This document shows, piece by piece, positions 35,338 through 44,059 of a DNA stretch of 54,349 nucleotides. Source of the stretch: an uncultured Lachnospiraceae bacterium. Its GTDB lineage: Bacteria; Bacillota; Clostridia; Lachnospirales; Lachnospiraceae. A program made the position numbers and the translations under genes. Every line of letters begins with the position of its first letter. The first letter of the stretch is position 1. The notes beneath the pieces were generated by a model. The model saw only the letters and a list, made by a program, of their open reading frames with translations, was not told the origin of the DNA and did no database searches. Location of the stretch: assembly GCA_910585215.1 (NCBI GenBank), contig CAJUDQ010000001.1:216818-271166 (forward strand). Direction: 5' to 3'.

Positions 35338-35372
35338 GGCTGCCACATCAGATATTCAGCAATGTGACAGCC
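35338..35372 (-). terminator. Hairpin after the hybrid kinase gene
   Basis: An 11-bp stem with one G-U pair joins 35338-35348 to 35362-35372, starting 12 bases past the kinase stop. No U-tract follows, so it may be a weak terminator or an mRNA-end stabiliser. Confidence 0.45.
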
Positions 35373-35383
35373 CCGATTTCCAG

Positions 35384-38056
35384 TTATTGCATTTTTCCTC
35401 CCCATGAGTCAAGAATTTCCTCACAGGTATCAATATCAATATTATCTACAGCCTCCCGAAGCTGTTCAAACATTTCCTTCTGCCAGTCCTTATAACTGTA
35501 CTGCTCCATTTCCTGAATCACCTTCTCCATTCTATCCATATCCAGCTCTTCCATAGCCTCTTTCATATGTTCAAAACATTCAGATAACACTTCAAAGGTA
35601 ATTGGAAGCTTTGTTCCCTCCGGCAGCTTCTTTTCAACAAAATACGGCTGTAACACCTCATAATAATGCTGATACTGCTGCAGCATCTCATCTGTACACT
35701 GATGAATCAGTTCCCCATTTCTTGCATTTCCTGCCGCTTCCATGGCCTCTGCCTTCTTTGCAAGCTCCATTGCGCCAATCTGCCTAGAAGCACTCTTCAA
35801 TGCATGAACCTCTATGGTATATTCATGCCATTCCTCTTTTTCCTCATATTCCTTAATTAACTTCATCTTTCTCTCAATTACCTTATAGTAATCCTTTAAT
35901 ACAGACCAAAACAGCGCCTCATCTCCCAGAAGTCTTAAAGCTTCTTCGGTGTTAAGACCTTCAATTTCAATTTTTTCCTTTTCTTCCTCCTCTTTTTTCT
36001 TGTATACTCTCTTGATTTTTTCTTTTGGAAGCCAATAGCGAAGCTTTGAAGTAATTGTTTTAATCTCTATCGGTTTTGGCACAAAATCGTTCATTCCCTC
36101 TTCAATAAACATCTGTCTTGTTCCGTCTATTGCATTGGCCGTCAGTGCAATAATTGGAACTTCATTGTATTCCTCATGAAAACGTCTGATAATATGAGTT
36201 GTCTCCACGCCATCGATTTCCGGCATCATATGGTCCATAAAAATGAGGTCATATTTCTTTGCTGAAATTTTATCAATTGCCTCCTTGCCGCTTGCCGCTG
36301 TTTCAATCCTCATTTGCAGCGGTCTCAAAAGTCCTTCTGCCACTGTCAGATTAATTGCATTATCATCTACAATTAATATTTCAGCATCTGGTGCAATAAA
36401 TTCAAAATGACCTCCTTCATCCGTCTGTACCTCTGTCAGAACCTTATCATGATTAAAGATTTCTGCTATATTTAAAATATACAGAGGCCTTTTTACAATC
36501 ATAAGATTTGGAATATCAAAATGAACGGAACTGTTAAATGCAATCATAAGAATTGCTGTGATTTCAGGATGACTTTTTATAAACTCCTGAACTCTTACCG
36601 TAAACATACGATATCCTACAAAAAAATACTTTACTTTCTGTTCTAAAATAGTATTTAATTCTTCTTCTGAATGAAGCTCAATATATTTTACACCCAGTCT
36701 GCCGATATCTATCTTAATTTGAGGTTTTAAATAAGACCTTGCTATCAATCCTGCTGTGACAATAGGTTCCTGTTCCTTTAGAATAATACTCGGTTTTGGA
36801 TCGACAATCTTTTGCGGAATTACAACAAAAAACTTGCTTCCCTTTTCATATTCACTTTCCACCCATATCTGACCATTCATCAATGTGACAAGCTGTTTTG
36901 AAATTGCAAGTCCAAGCCCCGTTCCTTCAATATTTCTGTTTCTTTTACTGTCAAGCTGCTGGAAGGACTGAAACAGTTTTTCCAAATCCTCTTTTTTTAT
37001 TCCTATTCCCGTATCCTGTACAGAAATCTGCAGATAAATTTCATCTGCACTTTTCTTGACATAATCCATTTTCAAAACAACCTTGCCGTGTTTGGTAAAC
37101 TTTACCGCATTATTTGCCAGATTAATCACTATCTGCTCAATACGGGTATAATCTCCAAGAAGCTTATACGGAAGGTCGGGTACAATATCCAGAATCAGCT
37201 CCACATCTTTATCGCCCAGACGTGTAATAATCACATGCTCCACATCATTTACAATAGACATCGGTTCATATTCTGTTACAACAATATCCATTTTTCCAGA
37301 TTCAATTTTTGAAAAATCCAGAATATCATTAATAATTGCAAGCAAAGTCCTTCCCGACGACTGAATCTGATTGATATAATCTCTTGCTACAGGAGGCAGG
37401 TCTTCACGCAGAGCCATTTCCGCCATGCCAATCACCGCATTCATCGGAGTACGAATTTCATGGCTCATATTTGCAAGAAAATCGGATTTCATTTTTGCTG
37501 CACGTTCAATCTCCATATTTGCCTGTATGGTAAGATATTTATTATAAGCAATATCCGACAGAATATTTGTAATCGTATAAATAAATTCTCCGGCCTTTAT
37601 AATCTCGTCTTCCTCAACAATATCAATCTGCCTGACCGCATCCAGATAAATTTCAGGGTCAATGCCAATTTCCTTTGCAACCTGTATTACTTTCTCTTCA
37701 TTTGGCGGTTCTATCAAAACCTGCCCTCCAATAAAACAGCCTATCATTTTTCCCTTTGCCATAATCGGAGCAGCAAAATCAATCAAACCGGCATGACACT
37801 CATATGCCACACAGGTTCCCTTTTTCAAAGCAAGCTTGCCGCCCTGTTTATCACACTGTTCACAGCGGGAACGACCTACAGGAGATTCTTTTGTAAGTTT
37901 CCAGCAGAACTCGGAAGCAATGGTAGGCTTTGTCACAGCGACTCCATTTGCATCCGAAATACCTGCTGCTATTCCGGTCATCTTACAAAAGGCATCCTGC
38001 ATCGTCTGCAAAATACTTACATCAATCAGATTTGTTATGTATAACTCTTCCTCCAT
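35384..38056 (-). CDS. PocR-domain hybrid histidine kinase with receiver and Hpt
   Basis: This 890-residue soluble multidomain kinase begins with a PocR ligand-binding domain (residues 1-165, with the cysteine pattern C..CDKQGGK...C and CHAGLIDFAAP). The dimerisation/phospho-acceptor helix follows (His199 in MSHEIRTPMNAVIGM), then the HATPase domain (GTGLGLAISKQL). A degenerate receiver-like stretch comes next, then a true receiver (ILIVDDNAINL, phospho-Asp in LIFMDHMMPEIDG), and finally an Hpt domain (EVHALKSASRQIG). PocR domains bind small molecules such as short diols or other ligands. No membrane helix. It lies 19 bases after the double-receiver gene, so the two form one phosphorelay. Confidence 0.9.
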   Translation of the reverse strand: MEEELYITNLIDVSILQTMQDAFCKMTGIAAGISDANGVAVTKPTIASEFCWKLTKESPVGRSRCEQCDKQGGKLALKKGTCVAYECHAGLIDFAAPIMAKGKMIGCFIGGQVLIEPPNEEKVIQVAKEIGIDPEIYLDAVRQIDIVEEDEIIKAGEFIYTITNILSDIAYNKYLTIQANMEIERAAKMKSDFLANMSHEIRTPMNAVIGMAEMALREDLPPVARDYINQIQSSGRTLLAIINDILDFSKIESGKMDIVVTEYEPMSIVNDVEHVIITRLGDKDVELILDIVPDLPYKLLGDYTRIEQIVINLANNAVKFTKHGKVVLKMDYVKKSADEIYLQISVQDTGIGIKKEDLEKLFQSFQQLDSKRNRNIEGTGLGLAISKQLVTLMNGQIWVESEYEKGSKFFVVIPQKIVDPKPSIILKEQEPIVTAGLIARSYLKPQIKIDIGRLGVKYIELHSEEELNTILEQKVKYFFVGYRMFTVRVQEFIKSHPEITAILMIAFNSSVHFDIPNLMIVKRPLYILNIAEIFNHDKVLTEVQTDEGGHFEFIAPDAEILIVDDNAINLTVAEGLLRPLQMRIETAASGKEAIDKISAKKYDLIFMDHMMPEIDGVETTHIIRRFHEEYNEVPIIALTANAIDGTRQMFIEEGMNDFVPKPIEIKTITSKLRYWLPKEKIKRVYKKKEEEEKEKIEIEGLNTEEALRLLGDEALFWSVLKDYYKVIERKMKLIKEYEEKEEWHEYTIEVHALKSASRQIGAMELAKKAEAMEAAGNARNGELIHQCTDEMLQQYQHYYEVLQPYFVEKKLPEGTKLPITFEVLSECFEHMKEAMEELDMDRMEKVIQEMEQYSYKDWQKEMFEQLREAVDNIDIDTCEEILDSWGGKMQ

Positions 38057-38075
38057 AAATCAATTCCTCCATTAT

Positions 38076-38882
38076 TTATCCCAGCACATTTTTAATCGTG
38101 GTTATCAGCTTCTCCCTGTCAATTGGCTTTAACACATATCCTTGCGGTTTCATGGATAATACCTTTTCAATTTTTTCACGTTCACTGATTCCGGTAAGAA
38201 ATACAACTGGTATATCCGAAAGCTCCTGATTTTCACGAATCTTTTCCAATACCTGTGGTCCATTCATATCCGGCATTTCATAGTCAAGAAAAATCAAATC
38301 TGTTCTCTTTTTCTCCAGAAACTTCAAGGCAAGCTTGCCATTAATCGCAGTTGCAATATCATAATCCTCGTGAAGATGTTCCTTGATAAGCTTTAACATT
38401 CTTGGGTCGTCATCCACTACAATAATATGCTTTCTCCGATTCTTTTCCGCTTCAATTGCCTTTTGCCTCCTCTCCAGTTCCATCCGCTTCTTTTCCTCTG
38501 CTTCCCTGCGCTGCTTTTCAGTGAGAAATGCAACAATTCGCTCTTCTATCATTGCAGCAGTCAGAGGTTTTGCCAGAATAAGGTCTGCAAGATTTATGGT
38601 TACTTTTACAAAGTTATCACAATCCTCCTTGCTGCCAATAACTACAAACGGAATTTTCTTTTTCTGAAGATTTCCTCTTGCTTCCATAATCTTTGCAATA
38701 TTATCCTTAAAATCCTCTCTCAGGCCGTATATAAAAATATCCGGTGTAAAATACTTCAGATGACATTCAATATCTTCAAACCGCCATGAAGTTGTCTGAC
38801 ATTCAAAATCATTACTCATGGCATAAAAGAAATCATCCAGCACAATTTGATTGTTTCCAGCTAATAATATCCTATATTTCAT
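38076..38882 (-). CDS. Double-receiver protein with degenerate first domain
   Basis: This is a 268-residue protein. Residues 1-120 have a receiver fold outline (YRILLAGNNQ, then LAKPLT with the conserved Lys), but the acidic pocket and phospho-Asp are missing, so it is a pseudo-receiver. A charged helical linker follows (REAEEKKRMELERRQKA), then an intact receiver (VVDDDPRM, phospho-Asp in LIFLDYEMPDMNG, Lys in VLKPI). No output domain is present. It probably shuttles or sinks phosphate from the downstream PocR hybrid kinase or the stand-alone Hpt protein. I chose ATG 38882 (GGAGGAAACGGA before it) over an in-frame start at 38930. Confidence 0.85.
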   Translation of the reverse strand: MKYRILLAGNNQIVLDDFFYAMSNDFECQTTSWRFEDIECHLKYFTPDIFIYGLREDFKDNIAKIMEARGNLQKKKIPFVVIGSKEDCDNFVKVTINLADLILAKPLTAAMIEERIVAFLTEKQRREAEEKKRMELERRQKAIEAEKNRRKHIIVVDDDPRMLKLIKEHLHEDYDIATAINGKLALKFLEKKRTDLIFLDYEMPDMNGPQVLEKIRENQELSDIPVVFLTGISEREKIEKVLSMKPQGYVLKPIDREKLITTIKNVLG

Positions 38883-39141
38883 TCCGTTTCCTCCTTCAAA
38901 GCTATATATTTCTATATTAATAAGAGGCAATTTTTATTTTGCCGTTTATTTTTCAGGTTTTATTTATCTGAAATATTTTTAAAAACATAAAAATAAATCA
39001 TCCTGCCAAAACAATTTTGTAATGAAAATTCATTTGTACTTTCTTTTTATAGCAAAAACCGTTCTTTTCAAATTAGTCTATTCTGTTTTTTATTGTATCA
39101 TATTTCATGGTATATCACAAGAAATTTTGTTATTTTTCCAC

Positions 39142-39170
39142 TTGCAAATTTGGAAAATCTATGATAAAAT
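39142..39170 (+). promoter_or_regulatory. tRNA-Gly promoter
   Basis: TTGCAA (39142-39147), a 17-bp spacer and TAAAAT (39165-39170) lie 10 bases before the tRNA. The stretch 38883-39141 upstream is AT-rich and otherwise empty. Confidence 0.7.
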
Positions 39171-39180
39171 GTATGTGTTC

Positions 39181-39251
39181 GCGGGTGTAGTTCAATGGTA
39201 GAACACCAGCCTTCCAAGCTGGATACGTGGGTTCGATTCCCATCACCCGCT
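39181..39251 (+). tRNA. tRNA-Gly (anticodon UCC)
   Basis: The cloverleaf is complete at 71 nt: acceptor GCGGGTG/CACCCGC, D-arm with TTCAATGGTAGAA, anticodon stem CCAGC/GCTGG with loop CTTCCAA (anticodon TCC), T-arm with GGTTCGATTCC, and discriminator T. CCA is not encoded. A T-run directly after it can end transcription. Confidence 0.97.
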
Positions 39252-39293
39252 TTTTTGTTTCTGAAAAAATAATTATATATATTTTTATTTATA

Positions 39294-39330
39294 TACAAAA
39301 AGGGACTGTGTCAAAAAACACTTTCCCTTT
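39294..39330 (-). terminator. Terminator after the FtsX permease gene
   Basis: On the minus strand AAAGGGA and GTGT pair with ACAC and TCCCTTT around a 2-by-2 internal loop (39299-39330), followed by TTTTTG. It lies 25 bases past the permease stop. Confidence 0.75.
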
Positions 39331-39354
39331 CTAATTATCTCAAATTATTCTATT

Positions 39355-41394
39355 TTACTTTTTATCCTGAATCATCCGTTTGCTGCAGCTGTAGGTAATC
39401 AGAAAATACACTCCATAAACTGCTATGATAATTCCCGCTGTTGCAAAAATCGAATAAATCAATCCACTGCTTCCAAAAGTTTCAAACATATAATTACATA
39501 CCTTTATTCCAAAAATGGAATGAATACATGCAAGTGCCAGAGGAAGCCCGAAGAACACTGCACTCTGTGTAAACAGAGAATGATGAATCTGCCGTTCATC
39601 TACGCCGATGCGCCTTAAAATATTATATTTTTCTTTATTGTCAGACGCCTCCGACAATTCCTTTAATGCAAGAATGGCTGAGCTGGATATCATAAATACA
39701 ATTCCCACATAAATGCCGATAAATATAATCATGGCAGTTAATCCTATCGAATTGTTATAAATCTGTGTTTTGCTGTTAATTTTAATACTTGCCCATGCCT
39801 TATCTGCAGGATTGATTTTATTATGAAATTCATCACCATCAATATATTCTGCAATATTATCTGTATCCATTTCCGATGTTTCTTTATAATTGGCAATATA
39901 ATAGCTCATTTCTTTCTTATACCCTTCCAGATTTGCATTATCAGGTATAAGAATCAATCCAAAGTTCGTATTATTGCTTGCCATATCTATAAAACCATCC
40001 TGACATTCACGGTATTTCGGATGGTATTTTTTATCTCCGATTTCTATTATGTTTCCCCTTTTTAATCCCTCATTCCTTACAGATACGATTGTATCATAAT
40101 TTGCCACAATCATATATTCATCCTCATTTAGAGAATATTCTTTCTGTCCATAGATTCTGGCAACTCTGTTATAATCGCTGATTTTTATAAATTCTTCTGA
40201 TACTGTTTTCAGATATTCCACATAGTCCTTGGAAAACTCCATATCATATAATGCATCACCTATGGTATCACTCATTGTAAAACCGTTGTCTGCTGCCGAA
40301 AAGGAAATAATATCGACAGAATCCTGAAATATTGACATATCCACCCCTGTCTTTTCAAAAATATCCAGGATGGTGTTTCCACTGTTCATTTCAATAGAAA
40401 ATTCCACGTCTGCCGGCGTCATTTCCTTGAGATTGTCATTGATTGCCTTTCTGATAGAAAGTGCGGAGGATAATACACTGATTGTAACAAACAGCATTAA
40501 ACAGATAATTCCTCCTGAAAATACAGTTGTATTGATTCTGCTGCCAAGCTCCCGTATTGTAAAACAGTTTAGCTTTCTGTGATAAAACCGTTTTGCCTTT
40601 TGTGCAAAAAAGAGCAGCAGCCCTGACATGGACCAGAAAATCAAAAATGTGGATATAATGCCTTTTACAATTTCTCTCAGAATATCGGTGGTTGACAATA
40701 TCTGGTCAGCTCTTACTGTCACCATATAATAGGCGCTTCCAAGCACACATACTGCAACAATAAATACCACTGTACAGAGAATCGGATTTTTCGCTGTATT
40801 TTTTTCGGATTTTTTTCCCGAATGAATTAAATCAATCAGTTTTGCTTTTCCCACTACAAATGTATTTAACAGAATTACTACTCCATACATAATAACAAAA
40901 TAAATCACAGTTTTTGCAATTGCGCTGTTTGATACAAAAAAAGTAAAACTGCTCATATCCGCCTCAAACATATTTGCCACAAAAATACTCATTACCTGTG
41001 ACCCTGCAATCCCTACAGTGATACCGACTCCAAGAGAAATAATTCCGATAATCAATGTTTCAATAATCAGAATCCGCGCAATTTTTCCTTTTTCCATTCC
41101 AAGAAGCATATAGATACCAAATTCTTTTTTTCGTCTTTTCATCAGAAAATTACTGGCATATACAATTAAAAATCCAAGAATCATCGCTACAAATACACTG
41201 ATAGATGACATGGTTCTGTTGATTAAGTCTATAATATCATAAGAAGATTTTGAAACATTCAGCATAACCGTCTGCTTTTCGATGCTGTTAAAAATATAAA
41301 ATATTGCCACACCAATAATCACAGTTGCAAAGTAAACAGCATAATCGCGCATACTCTTTCTTAAATTTTTTATGGATAATTTAAAGAGCATCAT
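39355..41394 (-). CDS. BceB-type FtsX permease
   Basis: This 679-residue permease of the peptide-antibiotic detoxification (Bce) family is predicted to have about ten helices. There is one near the N-terminus, an FtsX core (FGIYMLLGMEKGKIARILI), a large extracellular domain of about 200 residues between helices 7 and 8, and a second FtsX unit (YNILRRIGVDERQIHHSL) near the end. These pumps free lipid-bound cell-wall precursors from antibiotics such as bacitracin and also act as the sensor for their kinase. Its start overlaps the ATPase gene by 14 bases. Confidence 0.9.
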   Translation of the reverse strand: MMLFKLSIKNLRKSMRDYAVYFATVIIGVAIFYIFNSIEKQTVMLNVSKSSYDIIDLINRTMSSISVFVAMILGFLIVYASNFLMKRRKKEFGIYMLLGMEKGKIARILIIETLIIGIISLGVGITVGIAGSQVMSIFVANMFEADMSSFTFFVSNSAIAKTVIYFVIMYGVVILLNTFVVGKAKLIDLIHSGKKSEKNTAKNPILCTVVFIVAVCVLGSAYYMVTVRADQILSTTDILREIVKGIISTFLIFWSMSGLLLFFAQKAKRFYHRKLNCFTIRELGSRINTTVFSGGIICLMLFVTISVLSSALSIRKAINDNLKEMTPADVEFSIEMNSGNTILDIFEKTGVDMSIFQDSVDIISFSAADNGFTMSDTIGDALYDMEFSKDYVEYLKTVSEEFIKISDYNRVARIYGQKEYSLNEDEYMIVANYDTIVSVRNEGLKRGNIIEIGDKKYHPKYRECQDGFIDMASNNTNFGLILIPDNANLEGYKKEMSYYIANYKETSEMDTDNIAEYIDGDEFHNKINPADKAWASIKINSKTQIYNNSIGLTAMIIFIGIYVGIVFMISSSAILALKELSEASDNKEKYNILRRIGVDERQIHHSLFTQSAVFFGLPLALACIHSIFGIKVCNYMFETFGSSGLIYSIFATAGIIIAVYGVYFLITYSCSKRMIQDKK

Positions 41395-42148
41395 TTAAAT
41401 CCCCTCCCAACATTGTCACTACATCTATAATTTTATTGAAGAATTGTTTTCTTGTATCTTCTCCCTTTCGGATTTCATGAAAGATTTGTCCGTCCTTGAT
41501 AAAAATAACCCTTGATGCATAGCTGGCTGTAAATGCGTCGTGTGTAACCATTAAAATTGTGGCAAGATAGCTTTCATTCATTTCTGAAAGACTTTCCAGA
41601 AGAAATCTTGCAGATTTTGAATCCAGTGCACCCGTCGGCTCATCGGCAAGAACCAGTTTTGGATTTGTAATAATTGCCCTTGCTGCAGCTACTCTCTGCT
41701 TCTGACCACCACTCATCTGATAGGTGTATTTGTTTAGTACCTCTTTTACTCCAAGCTGTTCTGCAATTGTATAGATTCTGTCGGGAATTTCCTCTGCCGG
41801 AGCATTCTGGATAGACAATGCCAGTGCAATATTTTCATAGGCAGTCAATGTATCCAGAAGATTAAAGTCCTGAAAAATAAATCCAAGCTCTTCTCTTCGG
41901 AATTTGTTCAGCTTATTGCCCTTCAGCTTTGTAATATCTTCCTCTCCCACATAGATATGTCCGCTTGTCACACGGTCTATGGTGGAAATACAGTTTAGCA
42001 GGGTCGTTTTTCCTGAACCACTGGCACCCATAATACCGACAAATTCTCCTTTATCCACCTCGAAGGAAATACGGTCGATTGCCTTTGTAATATTTGAATT
42101 ATTTCCGTAATATTTTTCTACATTATTTAATTTTAATACTGTATCCAT
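41381..42148 (-). CDS. BceA-type ABC ATPase
   Basis: This 255-residue MacB/LolD-like ATPase has Walker A GASGSGKTT (about residues 40-48), signature MSGGQKQR, Walker B LVLADEPTGALD and switch His in VTHDAF. It is the partner of the FtsX permease whose gene overlaps its 3' end by 14 bases. It starts at ATG 42148 with AAAGGAG about 7 bases upstream, just after the terminator of the regulator-kinase pair. It therefore has its own promoter, probably the target of the regulator. Confidence 0.93.
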   Translation of the reverse strand: MDTVLKLNNVEKYYGNNSNITKAIDRISFEVDKGEFVGIMGASGSGKTTLLNCISTIDRVTSGHIYVGEEDITKLKGNKLNKFRREELGFIFQDFNLLDTLTAYENIALALSIQNAPAEEIPDRIYTIAEQLGVKEVLNKYTYQMSGGQKQRVAAARAIITNPKLVLADEPTGALDSKSARFLLESLSEMNESYLATILMVTHDAFTASYASRVIFIKDGQIFHEIRKGEDTRKQFFNKIIDVVTMLGGDLNDAL

Positions 42149-42230
42149 TTACAAGTCTCCTTTCACTCTTTGATAATACAATTTATCTGACAGTATTAAT
42201 ATAATAAACGATACGAAATTTTTCCATAGA

Positions 42231-42267
42231 AAAACCTTACGAAAACTTACAGTTTCGTAAGGTTTTC
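42231..42267 (-). terminator. Terminator between regulator-kinase pair and transporter genes
   Basis: A perfect 14-bp stem (42232-42245 with 42254-42267) ends in T5 on the minus strand. It follows the kinase stop by about 15 bases and separates it from the bceA-like gene. Confidence 0.85.
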
Positions 42268-42282
42268 CCTTTTTATCTCCCA

Positions 42283-43293
42283 TTAATTTTCTAAATCATA
42301 ATACCGATTTCTTCCAAATCCAATCCCCACTCTCGTATAATTGTCCTTCTCCGATTCAATAAAAATCTTATGCCCCATTTTATCACAGAGCTTTTTACAT
42401 ATAAAAAGCCCCATTCCTGTAGCCTCTTTGACCCTTCTGCCATTTTTTCCTGTAAAACTCTTCTCAAACACTCTCCCTATATCACTTTTTTCCACTCCTA
42501 TTCCATGGTCCTCTATAAACAGCCATATAATATTTTTTTCCTCTTTTCCGAAAAATTTAAGATATGCTCCATCTGCCTTCTTATATTTCACACTGTTATT
42601 CACAATCTGTCCCAGTATAAATTCCAGCCATTTAGAATCTGTATAAACTTCAATCCCCAAATTTTCCTTTTCTATCTGAAATTTATTTCCAATTAACAAA
42701 TCCTTATTTTCAATTACCGCTTTATTGACTACTGTTTCCAGGCTGACTTTCTTTAATAAATAATCCTTCTGCGGCGCATCCGCCCTTGCATAGAAAAGAA
42801 TCTGCTCTACATAATAATATAATCTCATCAATTGAAGCTTCTGTTTTTCCATATCCATATTTTTATTATAATTCATAAGCATCATATTTGATATTGGTAT
42901 CTTGACTTCATGAATCCACATTTCAATATATTCCTTAAATTCAGAAACCGAAGATTCCATATCCATTATCTTTTCCTGCATGGCTTTTCCAATTTCATAC
43001 AAAGCGTCACATAAAATCTGCCCCTCATAAAAGGCAGGAGTTTCTATCATCTCACTAATCAGATATTTCTTGTCCAACATGGTTATTCTGTGAAGAAAAT
43101 TTCGATAAAAACTTCTCTTCATTAAATATTCCCGCATTCCTACACATACCAGCACCCCAGTAATAATAAACAAAACAAAAACAATATATTCATATGGAAT
43201 TTTCATCCCGATTCCCAACAAAATCATACAAAACACAATACAGACATACCCACAGATAACCGGCAATTTTTCCCTGATAAATTCTTTTTTCAT
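42283..43293 (-). CDS. BceS-type intramembrane-sensing histidine kinase
   Basis: This 336-residue kinase has two N-terminal helices (about residues 13-29 and 35-53) joined by a very short loop, so it cannot bind a ligand outside and must sense through the transporter. His128 is in MWIHEVKIPIS, the BceS-type variant of the H-box. The HATPase domain has IVNNSVKYKK, DHGIGV and TGMGLFICKK. Its ATG overlaps the regulator TGA by 4 bases (ATGA), which fixes the start over a longer in-frame ORF from 43347. Confidence 0.92.
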   Translation of the reverse strand: MKKEFIREKLPVICGYVCIVFCMILLGIGMKIPYEYIVFVLFIITGVLVCVGMREYLMKRSFYRNFLHRITMLDKKYLISEMIETPAFYEGQILCDALYEIGKAMQEKIMDMESSVSEFKEYIEMWIHEVKIPISNMMLMNYNKNMDMEKQKLQLMRLYYYVEQILFYARADAPQKDYLLKKVSLETVVNKAVIENKDLLIGNKFQIEKENLGIEVYTDSKWLEFILGQIVNNSVKYKKADGAYLKFFGKEEKNIIWLFIEDHGIGVEKSDIGRVFEKSFTGKNGRRVKEATGMGLFICKKLCDKMGHKIFIESEKDNYTRVGIGFGRNRYYDLEN

Positions 43294-43955
43294 TCTATTA
43301 AATATCCCTGTCCTCTTTTTGTTTTTATCATATTTTGCAGTCCACAATCTTCCAGCTTTTTACGAATCCGTGTCATATTTACTGTCAGTGTATTATCATC
43401 AATAAACTCTTCTGACTCCCACAAATCACTGATTAAACTGTCTCGTGAAACAATCTTTCCCTTATTTTTTATCAAAAACGCTAGTATTCTCATTTCATTT
43501 TTTGTCAATTCAATACAGGTTTGATTCACTGTCATACTTCCCCTGCTAATGTCAAGCCTTATTTCTCTATATTCAATCACCGAATGGTCCGTATATTCTG
43601 TTCTTCGAAACACCGCTTCTATATGAAGCAACAAAATAGTCGGATTATAAGGCTTTGCAATAAAATCATCCGCCCCGTAAGTCATACAGAGCACCTCATC
43701 CATTTCCGTATTTTTACTTGTTACCATAATTACCGGAATTGCAGATACTTTGCGAAATTCGCGAAGAAGATATTGTCCGTCTATTCCCGGCAGCGTAATA
43801 TCCAACAGTATTAAATCTGCCTGACTGTCAAGCATTTTCTCCAATGCAGAACTGAAATCTGTCAAAACAATACTCTCGTATCCATTTTGATGCAGCAAAT
43901 ATTTCAATTCCTCCTGCAATCCCATATCATCTTCTATAATTAAAATTTTTTTCAT
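43290..43955 (-). CDS. BceR-type OmpR-family response regulator
   Basis: This 221-residue regulator has receiver residues EDD (8-10) and phospho-Asp52 in LLDITLPGIDG, a Lys in IAKPYNP, and a winged-helix output domain (ELTKNEMRILAFLIKN, DNTLTVNMTRIRKKL). It forms a coupled operon with the kinase downstream and probably activates the ABC genes at 39355-42148 when the transporter engages an antibiotic. The ATG at 43955 lies about 10 bases after GGAGAA. Confidence 0.93.
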   Translation of the reverse strand: MKKILIIEDDMGLQEELKYLLHQNGYESIVLTDFSSALEKMLDSQADLILLDITLPGIDGQYLLREFRKVSAIPVIMVTSKNTEMDEVLCMTYGADDFIAKPYNPTILLLHIEAVFRRTEYTDHSVIEYREIRLDISRGSMTVNQTCIELTKNEMRILAFLIKNKGKIVSRDSLISDLWESEEFIDDNTLTVNMTRIRKKLEDCGLQNMIKTKRGQGYLIE

Positions 43956-44007
43956 GCCTGTTCTCCAAATCCTAGTGTGAATACAAATTGTAATACGATA
44001 GAGATAG

Positions 44008-44052
44008 AAAAACTGCCGTATTAAGCAGTATCACTTCTTCTTAATACGGCAG
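44008..44052 (-). terminator. Terminator of the CheX-like/receiver gene
   Basis: A perfect 13-bp stem CTGCCGTATTAAG (44013-44025 with 44040-44052) with a 14-base loop is followed on the minus strand by TTTTT. Confidence 0.85.
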
Positions 44053-44059
44053 CCTCTTT

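Noticed and set aside
39098..39298. Minus-strand ORF with GDGNRTHVSS-type peptide
   Set aside because: It is the antisense of tRNA-Gly. This peptide is a well-known false ORF over tRNA genes.
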